From NCBI GenBank assembly GCA_963576735.1, contig OY755176.1, forward strand, positions 15,609,423 through 15,673,422: 64,000 bases of DNA, in the 5' to 3' direction. Of the stretch, positions 35,527 to 47,665 are shown in pieces. This stretch comes from Bedellia somnulentella. Taxonomy: Eukaryota; Arthropoda; Insecta; Lepidoptera; Bedelliidae. Position numbers and translations under genes: made by a program. The notes under the pieces are model-generated. The model did no database searches, was not told the DNA's origin, and was given only the letters and a program-made list of their open reading frames with translations. The stretch's first letter is position 1, and every line of letters begins with the position of its first letter.

Positions 35527-36497
35527 TATGACATTTAGTTCCTCGCCTCTCCCATGGCCGAAAAAGAAAATATAAATTTTAAATGGGAGAGGCGGTACTC
35601 CCCGACAAGAGCACAGTCGGTCGGGGTCAGGGAGTCAGGTTCAAGAACCGACGGACGATCCGAGCCGTATCGAGCAGCACCGCTTTCTGCATCTGTGCTG
35701 GAACCGACACGCCACAGAAATCCAACCGCCTCAAGTTGGTCGCGAGGCTGGTTGGAATTAACCCGTTCGCGGACAAAACAATTGGGATTATTTCTGTCGA
35801 AGTCACACCCCACATGTCGGTGATCTCGTGAGCCAGATCGAGATATTTCCGACGCTTCTCGGTGTCGGCTTTCACGAGACCCTCGTCATGAGGGATAGTG
35901 ACATCCACTAGAAATACCCTCGACTGCGACCGATCCCATACCACGATATCAGGCTTATTCGCTAGAATAGTCCTGTCCGTGATAACGGATCGGTCCCAAT
36001 AGATTTTGGCACGGTCGTTTTCTAGGATTGGCTCCGGCAGATACTTGTAATACGGCAGCCTCTGTTGCAAGAGTCCGTATTTCAGAGCGAGCTCCTGATG
36101 CAGGATTTTGGCTGCTTGGTTGTGTCTGTGTAAGTACTCAGTGTTAGCAAGAGCCGAACAACCGGAAATAACATGCCTAAGTGACTCTCCGGGACGGCCA
36201 CATGCTCGACAGATGTCTGTGGTACCGTCCTTTAGGATGTATTTCCGATAGTTCCGCGTCTTGATAACCTGGTCTTGTATTGCACAGACAAAACCTTCGC
36301 TTTCCCCAAAGAGGTCCCCGAAATGCAGCCAATGCAGGGAGGCTTTACGGTCCACGAAAGGTTCGTGAAGTACCTTGTAAAACCTCCCGTGCAGCTCCTT
36401 CTCTTTCCATACGGACTCCCGATCAGAGGTGCTAAGTACCTCCGGGGTTCGCCAATCCTGTGAGGCCAACGATAAGGGAGTCAGTCCTTTATCACTA
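35527..36497 (-). mobile_element. Dong/R4-like non-LTR retrotransposon, 5'-truncated, in a TAA repeat
   Basis: About 970 bp on the minus strand encode the C-terminal part of a LINE ORF (about 285 codons, stop at 35627), followed by a ~100-bp 3' UTR. A CX2CX8HX4C zinc finger (CRACG...RHVISGC) is followed by a restriction-like endonuclease region with KPDIVVWD and VFLVDVTIP. This order marks the R2/R4 group of site-specific LINEs. Both ends abut (TAA)n/(TTA)n arrays, the known target of Dong elements. Reverse transcriptase is missing through 5' truncation. The frame is intact over the retained part, so the insertion looks fairly young. Confidence 0.85.
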
Positions 36498-36526
36498 TTA
36501 TTATTATTATTATTATTATTAGCCAT
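35627..36526 (-). pseudogene. LINE ORF C-terminal fragment: CCHC zinc finger and restriction-like endonuclease
   Basis: The open frame is 299 codons. Its apparent ATG and the run of eight Asn after it are an accident: they are the flanking (AAT)n target repeat read in frame. The genuine LINE part starts near SDKGLTPLSL. The zinc finger is near residues 107-124, and the endonuclease motifs near 190-212 (KPDIVVWDRSQSRVFLVDV). The fragment lacks the reverse transcriptase and is not a full gene. Confidence 0.85.
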
Positions 36527-36650
36527 TTATGTCCCACTGCTGGGCAAAGGCCTCTCTCCCCTTCTTCCACTCCAGACGGTTTTGAGCGGTCTCCCACCAC
36601 TTCTTATCCCAGAGACCCAACTCGACCAAACTGTAATACATATATAAATT
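36498..36650 (-). mobile_element. RTE-like LINE 3' end with (TAA)n tail
   Basis: On the minus strand it ends LEWKKGREAFAQQWDING, a typical ending of lepidopteran RTE-type LINE ORFs (R-x-x-W-x-x-x-EAFAQQW). A (TAA)n tail follows. That tail is where the Dong-like element is inserted. Confidence 0.65.
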
Positions 36651-39600
36651 AAGATCGTGCAGTAAGTGTAGTAAGTAAAGAAAGGTTATTACTATAATAA
36701 CTATCAAATATCCGTGATAATGATAACATATCCACGAGCCCTTTATTTGACGGGTGGTGTTTAAATTACGTGATACAATCGCCATAACAGTCACAAAAAT
36801 GCCGCTACTTTCACTGATACAGTTCTGCCAGGTTCATTTAAATCCGGCCTTTTTGTAGCGAATGGATGTCGAACAGAAGAATTTTTCCCCATTATCAGAT
36901 GTCAAGACTTTTAGTTCAAAAATTCCGCACAATCGCAAAGACTTTCTCGTATCGACCGAGCACGCTTTCGAAGTTCTAAGCTCAAGAACTTGGGTCATGG
37001 CGCTCGAGATTACTAACATCTAAACTAAGGACCTGTTATTGTTTATCGTAACCACATACACCTGCGTATATCATTCATTAAAGTAATTTAACTTGACCTT
37101 AAAGGTATCTAGTTAATTTTCTAGTTCAGCTTTTTGCCCTTGCGTGCACTTTTCAAGATGCAGAATAAGTAGGTTGTTGCTAGAAATAGTCTATTATTGT
37201 CGGTAATGGTGGGTGTACATCATTTCTTTTCAACTCCTTTAATTATTTACAAAAGATATTAAATAAAGTTTGCTGGCATTATTTAAAAACGTATGAAAGG
37301 TGTATGAAAGAATTTAGGATATATTTATGAATGCCCCTAAATTTGGCGCCAAACTTTTACTTATCAGCGGAAATATATATTTCTCTCTATCAATTCTACA
37401 TATTTTTTTTGGTATAAAATGCAATTTGATAGATTCAAATTCACTTTCTCTAAGAGTTAATCAACATTTATCAGCGTTTATCAGAACTAGTAAAAACGTT
37501 ATTGAATTTTATGATTTGCTAATTACAAAGTGATTCATGATATATTGTTACATTATATATTTTATGCAAAAAAAACAAAGCATATACAAAAATAAACAAA
37601 ATTTAATTTTAAACCAGTCATCATTACAGATTTTTTATCAAGATGATTTCATCAGCAATAAATACCAAATCAAGAGGGCCTTTCATCTATCGTTCAGATA
37701 TCACAATTGGAGAAAAACGAACCACATTACTAAGTATACAATACAATCAAACAAAAGAAAGTAAAGTATCATGGTTCGTTGAATAAATTTAATGGAAAAC
37801 AGATTTCGTGCGCATATTTGATAGGGATCTCTTGTTCCCATAGATTTTGTAAAATATCGGAACACTATTGAAATAACAACAGTAAGTTCTTCACTTACAT
37901 GCAATAACAATAGGTTCAGTTAATGCAAATGCATAGGATGAATGTCTGTTATTATAATTTTAATATTTTCAAGATCCATACTTTGACAAGTAATAAACGA
38001 TTGATTGAGCATTTGTTCAATTGCTATGACTATGATATAAACGGGTGTCAATCTCATTACTATAGGCATACGTCTCTAAAACTTGACAGAAATACTATTT
38101 TAGTAAAATCTAATACGCAAATACACCATACCATTATGTTCATAAATATCAGATATTTAAGATACCCAGTTAACGCTTATGACAGCAAACGATTAGTTTT
38201 TCTTCTTCCTTCATCACCAACAATTGCTTTCACGTGATATTTAGCTTACATAACTGCGAGACATCATCTGTGTAAGTGTTATTTTCTGTTCTAATGGCGG
38301 TATTAACACAAATGAGAGTGGATCGATCGTGTGTTTGTATTTTGCCGGAGGTGCAACTCATTAAGCAAACGAAACACTTTCGCTGGCCGTACCGTACTTG
38401 TTGTTTTATCATCGCCGCCAGATCAAACCGATATAAGGCCGTATTGATTAGCGAACTGGTTTACAAGCTCTTAATGAGTTTTGTGTCTACATTTGATATG
38501 TGGCTAAATCTTTTAACTTTTTTAATCTTTATTAATTTGTCGTTTTAATTTTTTGTGGGAACTTTTGTCGGAAGAGTTTTTTTATATTATTGAAAGTTTT
38601 TATAGATAGTATATAGTAGGTTTAGGGATTTATCATTATATTTTATATGGTACCTAATTTTTTTGTAGTTTACGTTTTCGTAATATCGATGATGGGGTAT
38701 ATTAATTATAACTCAGGTGGTTAGAGTTTTTATTTAATTTTTCTTATCAATCATTGTTAAACGTTCTTATTCTGAGTTATGTCATAAGTTGCTGAATAAT
38801 TAATTCAAACGCACAAGCGTTTGTATTTTTGACAGTCTTGTATATTACATTAAACTTTGTCTACTAGATTGTCTAAACAAACATTAAACTGGTTGCACGA
38901 TGTTGCAGGAGTCACGACTCGATGCTATCTTTAATATCAGAATATTGACGTGTTGCTCATCAAGTAACGGATATCTATCTACAATCGCCTCCCGCAGTAA
39001 GACCTTGATTGATACACTTACAATTTATAGTGGCAGGTGATCTACCGCCGCTGGAAGTATTACGTCTCCATTTATATTTGCCGCCATTACAACATTCATC
39101 AATGTCCGCGTCTTTAGCTTTGGTTACAACTATGTTGCATCTTCTCGTTGTTAATTTTGCATATTGACATTATAACGTCTCCTTAGATCTCCAGTTGACG
39201 ATGTAGTTTTACCATAAATTGTATTTATTACTTCCCGGATCAGCAAGGAAATTAAATCTGCTGTTATTTTGTGTAATTGTGACTGTGAAACATTGTAGGC
39301 GCCATTTATTGTGAAGTTTCAGTTTAATGCTTTGTTTTTAAATGATCTCTTATAATTACTATATTTGGGTATAAGTAAATGTAATTTTAAGTTGAGTGAA
39401 TGGAATCCAATTGTAAATCTGGTTTCCATGTTATCGGTTGATTTCCGTTACAATGAGTTGGGCATTCGGATCTGAACGACCTTAACCGTGAACGGGCAGA
39501 GTAAATCATGATCGATACATGCGCACGCGGCTCGTTACGACGCCATCGCCACTTTCACTTTCAGAGACTATGACACTGGTCTCTTGTTCCAATTCACCAT

Positions 39601-40509
39601 ATCGGACTTGCTATGAAAAACTTAATGCATTCAAGTTCCCTTTTGCGGACTGAGAGAGTTTCATTGTTGTAATTACACGCTATATAATAATACTTAAGAA
39701 ACGTTTTTCTTGATTGATATCTGTATTTCGCCTAAATTATTATCATGTTCCTTTGTTCTTTCACCTTTAATGGGTTTGATCTACGGTTGTACACATATGT
39801 CTAACATGAATAAAGTTGTAAAGCTTTCTTTTATTCATATTGTCGGATGCAACAATATCCGAATACAATCAATTGTAGTTAGTATTGATGATAGCGTCAC
39901 GATTCACGAGTGTATGATCTAGATTTGTATGATCTAAGATTGCATAGGCGGCGTCATTACTCGTATTACGAAGTAAATGTTGGTTTATGTTCACAGACGA
40001 AGACAGTAATTTTCTCTGCGCGTTAAATGATATTCGGCGCGCACTGGCCGTGAAGGTCGTCTGCCTTCCGTTGCAGTGGGCACGCTTTTGTGATGCTTAT
40101 TTTTTGGAGGCGACGTGTGGTTGGGTTCTTTTAAAAGAACTGAATAATATTACTAAATATAGGAGTAAAAATTTGTGTAGTTTAATTTTAACAAAAAATA
40201 TCCTATCATTCTACTAAGACCGTATTTTATTGGAAATAAATGCTTAGGTGGACATTTTTAAAACTATTCAACAATGTTTCCAATTAAAATTAATGTTTAA
40301 TTATCAAAATACTGAACTGTATCTAATAGGCGTAATTCGTACCTTGATTTATGAATCCTTAAACATTATAAACTGAATTTTGATACCATTTCCTTATTTA
40401 TAGAACGAAAAAGCCCGCACCGCGCTAGATACAGCACCCACTACGCTTAAGAGGTCTAGTATGATTTGTGTATTATGAAGTCACACAAAATCACAAGTCA
40501 ATTTAATTA
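36651..40509. other. 3.9-kb intronic stretch without a recognised element
   Basis: Mostly AT-rich. Two patches are less AT-rich: about 38.28-38.46 kb and about 39.43-39.60 kb. Short ORFs there on both strands are not recognised. No transposon ends were identified. Confidence 0.45.
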
Positions 40510-41090
40510 TCTATACTAATATTATAAAGAGGAAAGGTTTGATTTTTTGTTTGTTTGTTTGTTTGAATTGAATAGGCTCCAAAACTACTGGACGGATTTG
40601 AAAAATTCTTTCACTGTTTTGATGCTACACTATTCCCGAGTGACATAGGCTATATTTCATTTTCAAAAAATTTAGGAATCCTTACGTAAACTTCAAAAAT
40701 GTAACCCAAGGTGTTAAAGAAATACCAAAAAAAAACCTTACATCGCGTGCGCTGCGAAAACTATTGACAATAGAATAAAATTATGTACTACAATTTTATA
40801 GAACACATCATTATCTAAAAAAAATGCCTTGACAGCATGTCTCTAACTATTATAGTTATCTCACAACAAGCGTCATTATATAAAATTATTTAAAAATTAA
40901 ATTAAAATCCTGCTTTAGAAAAGGCTCTTTATTTGTACCTATCTAATAAAAAAAACGTATATATTATTTCAGACTACTTTAATACCCTTATATTACTTTT
41001 TGAATTATTCGATTAGAACATTCCATTCGAAAGTTATCTCGAATTAAAAAAAATAGATAAAACTCCGCTCGATTAGCTATGCATAGTAAG

Positions 41091-41470
41091 TTGTTGCAGG
41101 CGTCACGAAGGGGTACGGGAGGCTGCTTATCAAAGAGTTAAAGCAAAATTTAATTGTAGCGACTATTATCACTGGCCCAGCAGCCGGTCAATTAGCTCAT
41201 ATACCAAGGATACCGATGATCCCAACTGATCTGCCAATTCCATTTAAACGGCTACAATTTCCGGTTAAAACATCTTTTGCTTTAACAATTAATAAGTCCC
41301 AAGGCCAAACCTTCAAATTAGTAGGGATTGACCTGCGAAAGAATTGTTTTACTCACGGTCAACTGTACGTTGGCCTGTCGCGGATGGGAGCTCCTGAACA
41401 TCAATTTATTTTGCTGCCCCAAAATACAACAACGTCAAATATTGTTTACAGGGAAGCTATAACTCTATAA
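41091..41470 (+). pseudogene. Helitron helicase (PIF1-type) C-terminal fragment
   Basis: The frame reads LLIKELKQNLIVATIITGP, then HIPRIPMIPTDLPIPFKRLQ, SFALTINKSQGQTFKLVGID and HGQLYVGLSRMG before a stop at 41470. These are the last conserved helicase blocks (the F-A-x-T-I-N-K-x-QGQ and GQLYV-x-x-SR motifs). Homology breaks near 41113, where the expected GTRL motif is garbled. The Rep domain and Walker motifs are deleted. The stop leaves the normal Helitron-like C-terminus. Confidence 0.88.
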
Positions 41471-41551
41471 ATTGAATGGCTTTTGACGTAATTACTCATT
41501 ATGGAAAATAAAAAAATATATCTAAATATAAATACAAAAAAATATAACATA

Positions 41552-41794
41552 CATACATACATATACTCACGGCTAAAAATCCCTAGAAGGGGTAGCCAGA
41601 GCTAAGGAATCAGAAATTCCTCAGCCACTTTTGGAAGTTGTGTGGGGAAAAGATGGTGAAATAAAGGTTGTTGGTGATGGGTCTCCAACCACATCGCCCA
41701 AAAATCCCTCAAAAGCCCCAAAACCGTTAGTCGCCTCTTACGTACACCCACCGGAAGAAATGGGGTAGTGCTATTCTAAGCCGACACTACACAG
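41552..41794 (-). mobile_element. Family A SINE-like element inside the Helitron, 17-bp target duplication
   Basis: CAAAAAAATATAACATA lies at 41535-41551 and 41795-41811. The element therefore inserted after the Helitron. Confidence 0.93.
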
Positions 41795-42532
41795 CAAAAA
41801 AATATAACATAGCTTAAAACTTAAAAAAAATATTAAAATAATAATACATGTAATAAAATAAAAAACAAAATTTTAATGATACTTTATGCCCGAGCGAAGC
41901 CGGGACGGGCTGCTAGTTGGTCTATAAAGCAATAAATTTCAATTATTGATTTAAGAGTTGTAATTAAATTCACTGATTTCTTTCGGTATTGCTACATTTA
42001 TATGCTAAATGTCTTTGCGTGCATAGCCATAGATCATATTCATGTGTGTTTTAACTGCTGTATTTGTTACGTAATTATAGATTACGCTAAAAAAGTTGCA
42101 GACTTCATAGCTGTTTAATAACTTCCGGATTTAAAAAAAATACTTGTAATAACAACTAGTAAAAAAAGTTAGTTTTCGTCTAAATAGCTGAAAATTCGAT
42201 AGCTTATATCATACCACTTTAAATGATTTTGATTAAATTACAATCAAAATAAAAGCATTATCGCATAATCTATTAATTAAATGACGGTTTTGCTTAAGTT
42301 AATGTATTCAAATGGTATTACCGTAGCCTACAGGTTGATAGGAAGTAGATAGGAGCCGTGACCACAACAGAGCTACCAACTTTCCTCTCAATTTGCATAG
42401 CAACACCGACTTCAATATACGTAAGTGGCAATTACATGATATATTTTACAACGACTGCCGTTCCGTGTTCCGTGCCGGGAACTGAATTCACTATAGTTTA
42501 TACATACAATGTATGTATACGTCAATGTATGT

Positions 42533-42758
42533 GTCATACATACATACATATACTCATGGCTATAAATGCCTTGAATTAGAAATTCATCAGCTACTGTTGT
42601 ACTTTGCTGTGCGAAAAGTTGGTGAAATAAAGGTTGTTGGTGGGTCCCAACCGCATCTCCCAAAAATCCCTTAAAAGTCCCAATACCGTTAGTCGCCTCT
42701 TACGTAAACCCACCAAAAAAAATGGAGTAGTGCTATTCTAAGCCGACACTACACAGCA
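42533..42758 (-). mobile_element. Family A SINE-like element
   Basis: Near-full copy with deletions. Right after its end the last ~16 bp are repeated (GCCGACACTACACAG at 42764-42778). Confidence 0.75.
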
Positions 42759-43099
42759 ATCAGGCCGACACTACACAGGTTTATACTATCTTGGTATATA
42801 CGTATACCAATGTGTTTCTTTTAGCCATACGTGTGGTTCATTCATCATACATTGGTATGACATGTCTACATCAATGTGTATCTAGATCAAGCCTTCTTGG
42901 CAACAAACTGAACGCCTTTACTGTATTTGTTAAAGTGATTAATTTTGGTAATGAATCAAAATATATTCAATTTTCTCACGCAAATTCTGCGTCTCAATCT
43001 CAATGTTCCAAAGATTTGTACTGCAAGTTAAATTAATCAGTTTATACACTGTACAAATCTGATTGAGTGTTAACTTGACTGATAAATAAAACGCTCAAG

Positions 43100-45736
43100 C
43101 CCAATTAACAATTTAAAGTCGTTCAATAGTTAAGTTAACGTTATTTTGTTACCACTGTTAGTAAAAGCTATGTCACACTGATGTTATAATAACGTTTACT
43201 AAACGCGAAAAGGGCCCCAATTATACGACCTTCAATGTTGTACAATGGTCATACAAAAATCAGAAGATGACTCCGTTAACGTCATTTAAAAGTCGTGTGA
43301 ACGTTTATAAATTACCACTTTCATCGCGCAGTAGTCGCACCGTAACTTTACAACCACCTGTTTGGTTATATTGCGGTCGTACAGATGTTTTTCAATTATT
43401 AAAACGTTTTATATGAGTCTAGTAACAACCACTGAAAGGCTGCTTATTATTTCTTGTTAGTTGTTGTTTTTATTTGGAGATTTAAGTGCAAGATAAATAA
43501 ATTACAAGGAAGTAAGGGAAAAGAGAGTATTATGTGACTTTCATATTTTGCTTACAATAAGACTAACTTTAATACCGTTTAGTTCGACTGGGAATTTAAG
43601 TTTTACGATAATATACCTATGTAAATACAATTCATATTTTCATGCCCCTTCTTAGTTTTGTGTTTAAAACATCATATTTTTATTACCAAAAATAAATTTA
43701 TTTTTCAAAATGTCAGACATATTGCTTTGGTTGCATACTTACCTCTTTATGACGTTTTAAAGGCACAAAGTCTTTTTAAGGTTATTTGAAGACTATGCAA
43801 TACGCCATTAAAGCTAGCTATTAGGGTTCCTTATAACATTTAATAATTTTTTTATACAATTAACAAATAGCGTTGCAGTACAGATACGCAGAAGAAAAGT
43901 AAGACCTGAAAGTATATGTAAGTAGTATGTAAATGTATTTTTATAATAGTTATTTTTAATGTGTTAACATTAACTTAAATTAATTATCTTTTAATTTATT
44001 TCAGGTAAAACCCATTCTTAGCAAAAGGAAAGAAAAATTTATAAGTAACTTCTATCGGAAATATGGTTGAATATTTGTATCATATTCTAATTATTGTTTC
44101 AATAAGCATACAATTTTCTATTCATGATTTCACATGGTAATTAAAATACTTAAAATCAATAATTATATTTAATTTATTTTGAATAAATCCTGAACAAAGT
44201 ATGGACGAGAGGAACTAAATATACATATTCATTATAAGGAATGCCAACCATTTAACATTTGACATTCTCTACAAAATACGTAGATTCCGATTTAATGATG
44301 TTATTCATATCACACATATGTATAAACTTTTGAGTGCATGATGAGAAATTTTAGAGTCAAGAGTCCAATATTTCAAATCCTCCTGAAAGGTATTGTCTTT
44401 TTAATTATCTGTATCCAAGTTTATATTATTCATTTCTTTTTACTGGACAGTGAAAAGACAATGATCACTAAGATAGTCTTCTGAAAATATACATACATAC
44501 AACATATACTCACGGCCACAAATCCCTAGAAGGGGTATCCAGAGCTAAGGAATTAGAAAATCCTCAGCCGCTCCTGGAAAATTGAGTGGGGAAAAGATGG
44601 TTAAGTAAAGGTTGTTGGTGATCGGTCTCCAACCGCATCAATCAATAATCCCTTAAAAGCCTTAATACCGTTAGTCGCCTCTTACGTACAGAAACGGGGT
44701 AGTGCTGTTCTAAGCCGACACTACACGGCGAGAAATTAAAAACATTACATTTAAAAAAATAATAATTATAATAAATACCAAAACAAAGATGACTGATGAA
44801 AAGTTTACCATATAATTTATTGTGGCCGCATTAGGAACACTTTTAACAAATTTAACTGTTTAACTGCTAACTAAATTAAATAAAATATCACATGTATTAA
44901 ATAAAACCATTTTAACATTACTATTAAAATTTATCAATCAATAAAACATTTACTGATATAAAGAAAATTCGATATCGTAAAAAATCCTTAGCGATATTTA
45001 ATAATTAATAAACTTAATTAGTACTGAACCATTTGTTGCTCTTGCGTTGTACCCTTTTCTTCTTTAACATTATTTGTGGTTAATACCAAGGTAGCCTTGT
45101 AGTTTTTAATAATTCGTAATGTCGAGATACTGTTTTTTTGAAAGCTCCACTATGTTTAAGTTTTCTCCATGAATAATTCGATATCATTTTTCGCATCAAA
45201 CGTTACGTAAATATGGCGGCCAAGGCGTTTTAAGGTCAAAACTTAACTCTAATGTGACTACAAAGTCAGGGCATGACATTAAATGGACATAATGTAATAT
45301 AAAAGTTATATTTGAGTTGTAATCAAACAACCAAGTCATTTAAGTGTCTTAAATTGACTGCTGTATGACATACTAGTGACCGTTTTATTAACGTCAATGT
45401 TAAAACCTGTATACAACTACTGCATTATATAAATGTCATATAATGGATTGCCAAGCACCAAATTTTGTCAGTTGGAAACGTTTATTTGACTGTAACGTTA
45501 GTATGACTATTGCGTGGTCGTACAAACGTATTAGTTAAAACTTAAATAAAACGTTATATACTTTAGTCTTGCCAACGTTGCTATGACTAGTTTAATATAA
45601 CATATTCGTCGCACGACTAAATAGTTAAATTAAATACGTCTATAGGACCTAGTAATCATCTAATTACTGTTATAGGACTGCTATTCAACTTTATGTCGTA
45701 CAAATAATGACTTATACGACGTTTTTGTTAATTGGG
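43100..45736. mobile_element. Possible 2.6-kb DNA element with short inverted ends
   Basis: The ends CCCAATTAACAA and TTGTTAATTGGG are inverted repeats. Both subterminal regions are dense in related short motifs (GTCGTAC, AACGTTA, ACGAC). No transposase frame was found. A family A copy (44491-44730) lies inside. The limits are tentative and no target duplication was identified. Confidence 0.4.
44491..44730 (-). mobile_element. Family A SINE-like element
   Basis: Near-full minus-strand copy with a small deletion near the CACCCACCGG motif. Confidence 0.82.
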
Positions 45737-45972
45737 AGGTTACTGAAAGGCAATTACTATTGATCACTGCAACGACTTCAATAAGATTAAGCAAACATGC
45801 TTTTCTCAAACTGGTCTCATTACAATATTAACTTAAACGCGGTAATAAAGTAAGGTGTGGGTGTGAATCGGACGTTCACCTAAATGAGAACCAATTCTAC
45901 TTATTTTAGGCCACTTTTATTATTAACACAGGGTACCCAAATTTGGTGCTATAGAACTTATAAAAACACTTA

Positions 45973-46010
45973 TTTCTTTGCGTGGGTATAGTATACCACA
46001 CGCAAAGAAA
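45973..46010. repeat. 38-bp near-perfect palindrome
   Basis: TTTCTTTGCGTG, then GTATAGTATAC, then CACGCAAAGAAA form an almost perfect palindrome with no loop. Confidence 0.8.
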
Positions 46011-46139
46011 AGGCGTTTAAGGATACAATTATCCTTTTAAGTGCTGTATCATTGATTGCCTAATACATTCATTTGGAAATACTTTATGCAGGAATAAAGT
46101 TGTGGTTCCACACTACAATATTATAGCTTTGCTTGGACT

Positions 46140-46215
46140 TAATTTATCTGTTCTATATTTTTGTAAAGATTTCTATTGTTATGTGCAATAAGTGTTTTCT
46201 ATTCTATTCTATAAC
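46140..46215 (+). repeat. Short LINE 3'-end-like fragment with TATTC repeats
   Basis: The sequence ends GTGCAATAAGTGTTTTCTAT followed by TCTATTCTAT. The CAATAA plus TATTC-type tail resembles the element at 60.1 kb in opposite orientation. Confidence 0.35.
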
Positions 46216-46976
46216 TGCACTTATGAAAAAAAACCGGTTTCAGAGTGGAAATTGAAATTATATTATTTATTTGCTGCTACTCTTATCGCCAATATGTTTA
46301 TCATCTAAATATACTTAATATTCAGCAACCGATAAAATAGCTGCATTTAGTAGAGTTAAGGCCGTATTAGGTACCAAATTGCTCCAGATAAAACTAGATG
46401 AGAGGGTGTACAGCAATCTAGTGTCGCACCTGCACCTGCGACTAGTTGCATAAAATATAAGCGTCCCAGTCGCCATTATATGAAAGCAGATTATTGAATT
46501 AGCTTAAACTTAATTGAAAATCTCTGTTTATGGCATTTGTTAATTAATTCGATGGCGACAGGGACATGGAAGAGGCGAATATGGATTTTCTTATAAGTGG
46601 CGCTATATTTTCTATTTATTGTTGGCTAGCTTTCTCGTGCAAGAATATCGTTTAAAATTTATTTTTGTGAGAGAGTTTGATACTGAGTATCCTCAATAGT
46701 ATACTTAATAATACCGGGATGTGAAAACTTATATGCAGTAAATTATATCAAATGCCAAAGAAAGTTTAAAAAAGTATTGAAATATCCATAAATAATTCTG
46801 CGGAATAAAAGTTTTGTTTCATTCTCGGGTTGCCATAATCTCGAGATACTAAAATACTTTAATCATTTAAACAAACTTGTGTTTGAGTAACTTTTTTTTA
46901 TTTACCTACCTTGTATCATACATAACTGTATGAGTTACTCTTGTTACTTTCATATCACTGTATTGTATATGTATTT

Positions 46977-47093
46977 AAGGGATTTTCACCATCTTTTTCC
47001 CACTCAACTTTCCAAAAGTTGCTGAGGAATTTCTAATTCTCTGGCTCTGGCTACCCCTTCTAGGGCTTTAGAGCCGTGAGTATATGTATGTAA
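46977..47093 (+). mobile_element. Family A, 3' part with internal deletion
   Basis: It begins AAGGGATTTTCACCATC and continues to GCCGTGAGTATATGTATG. Confidence 0.65.
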
Positions 47094-47549
47094 TGTAACT
47101 GTATGAATAACGTAGGCATTCATTAAGTTATTGGTATGTGTGTCAAAAAAAGGCAGGTAGTAAGTGTAATTACAGTAGAAGTGCCTCCAAAAAAACTGTC
47201 AACGCGAAGGTAATGTTTGCGAAACGAAACCAACTTACAGTTACAACATTCGCATGAGAAACATGAGACAGAGCCTTCAATGCGCCCTTTCAGATGAAAG
47301 TAAAAGTTTAATATGAGCAAAACCAGAACATTATTATGTTGTTTTAATGATTTAAAAAAAACTGCTATTTTCAGAAGAATGTTGTCAAAAACCACAACAT
47401 TTGTAAAAATAAATGAGATTTTATTAAATTTTCAAAACCAACATAACAATGTTTCGCAGTTCAATCAATTGGGATATTGTTTTTTCATTTTGAATCTGCA
47501 ATGATAGCTGATAGATTGTATATTGATTTCAAAAACATGATATTCAAAA

Positions 47550-47665
47550 CTGTCCAAGCAAAACGTGGGTACTTTGAACACCAGGTGACAATGTCACGTG
47601 ATGTTCAGATGTATTAGTACCTCTGCCAACCCCTTCGGGAATATTCGGCGTGAACGTTTATGTTA
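47550..47665 (+). mobile_element. Family C SINE, 3' part
   Basis: It runs from ACTGTCCAAGCAAAACGTGG through CACGTGATGTTCAGATGT to GGCGTGAACGTTTATGTTA. Confidence 0.75.

Larger units (their letters stand above)
40510..41917 (+). mobile_element. Helitron with both termini and a helicase remnant
   Basis: The 5' end is TCTATACTAATATTATAAAG and the 3' end is CCGGGACGGGCTGCTAGT, preceded by the hairpin-forming GCCCGAGCGAAGCCGGG. It sits between A (40509) and T (41918), the Helitron AT target, without target duplication. These are the familiar termini of lepidopteran Helitrons. The 1.4-kb body includes a helicase C-terminal fragment and a later family A insertion of ~243 bp, so the original element was about 1.15 kb: a deletion derivative that cannot move itself. 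Confidence 0.93.

Noticed and set aside
35535..35831. Several overlapping ORFs on both strands next to the Dong-like element
   Set aside because: They are other-frame readings of the LINE's C-terminal end and 3' UTR.
38230..38548. 90-codon plus-strand ORF and a 60-codon minus-strand ORF
   Set aside because: Neither is recognised, they overlap each other, and there is no start context or intron structure to support a gene.
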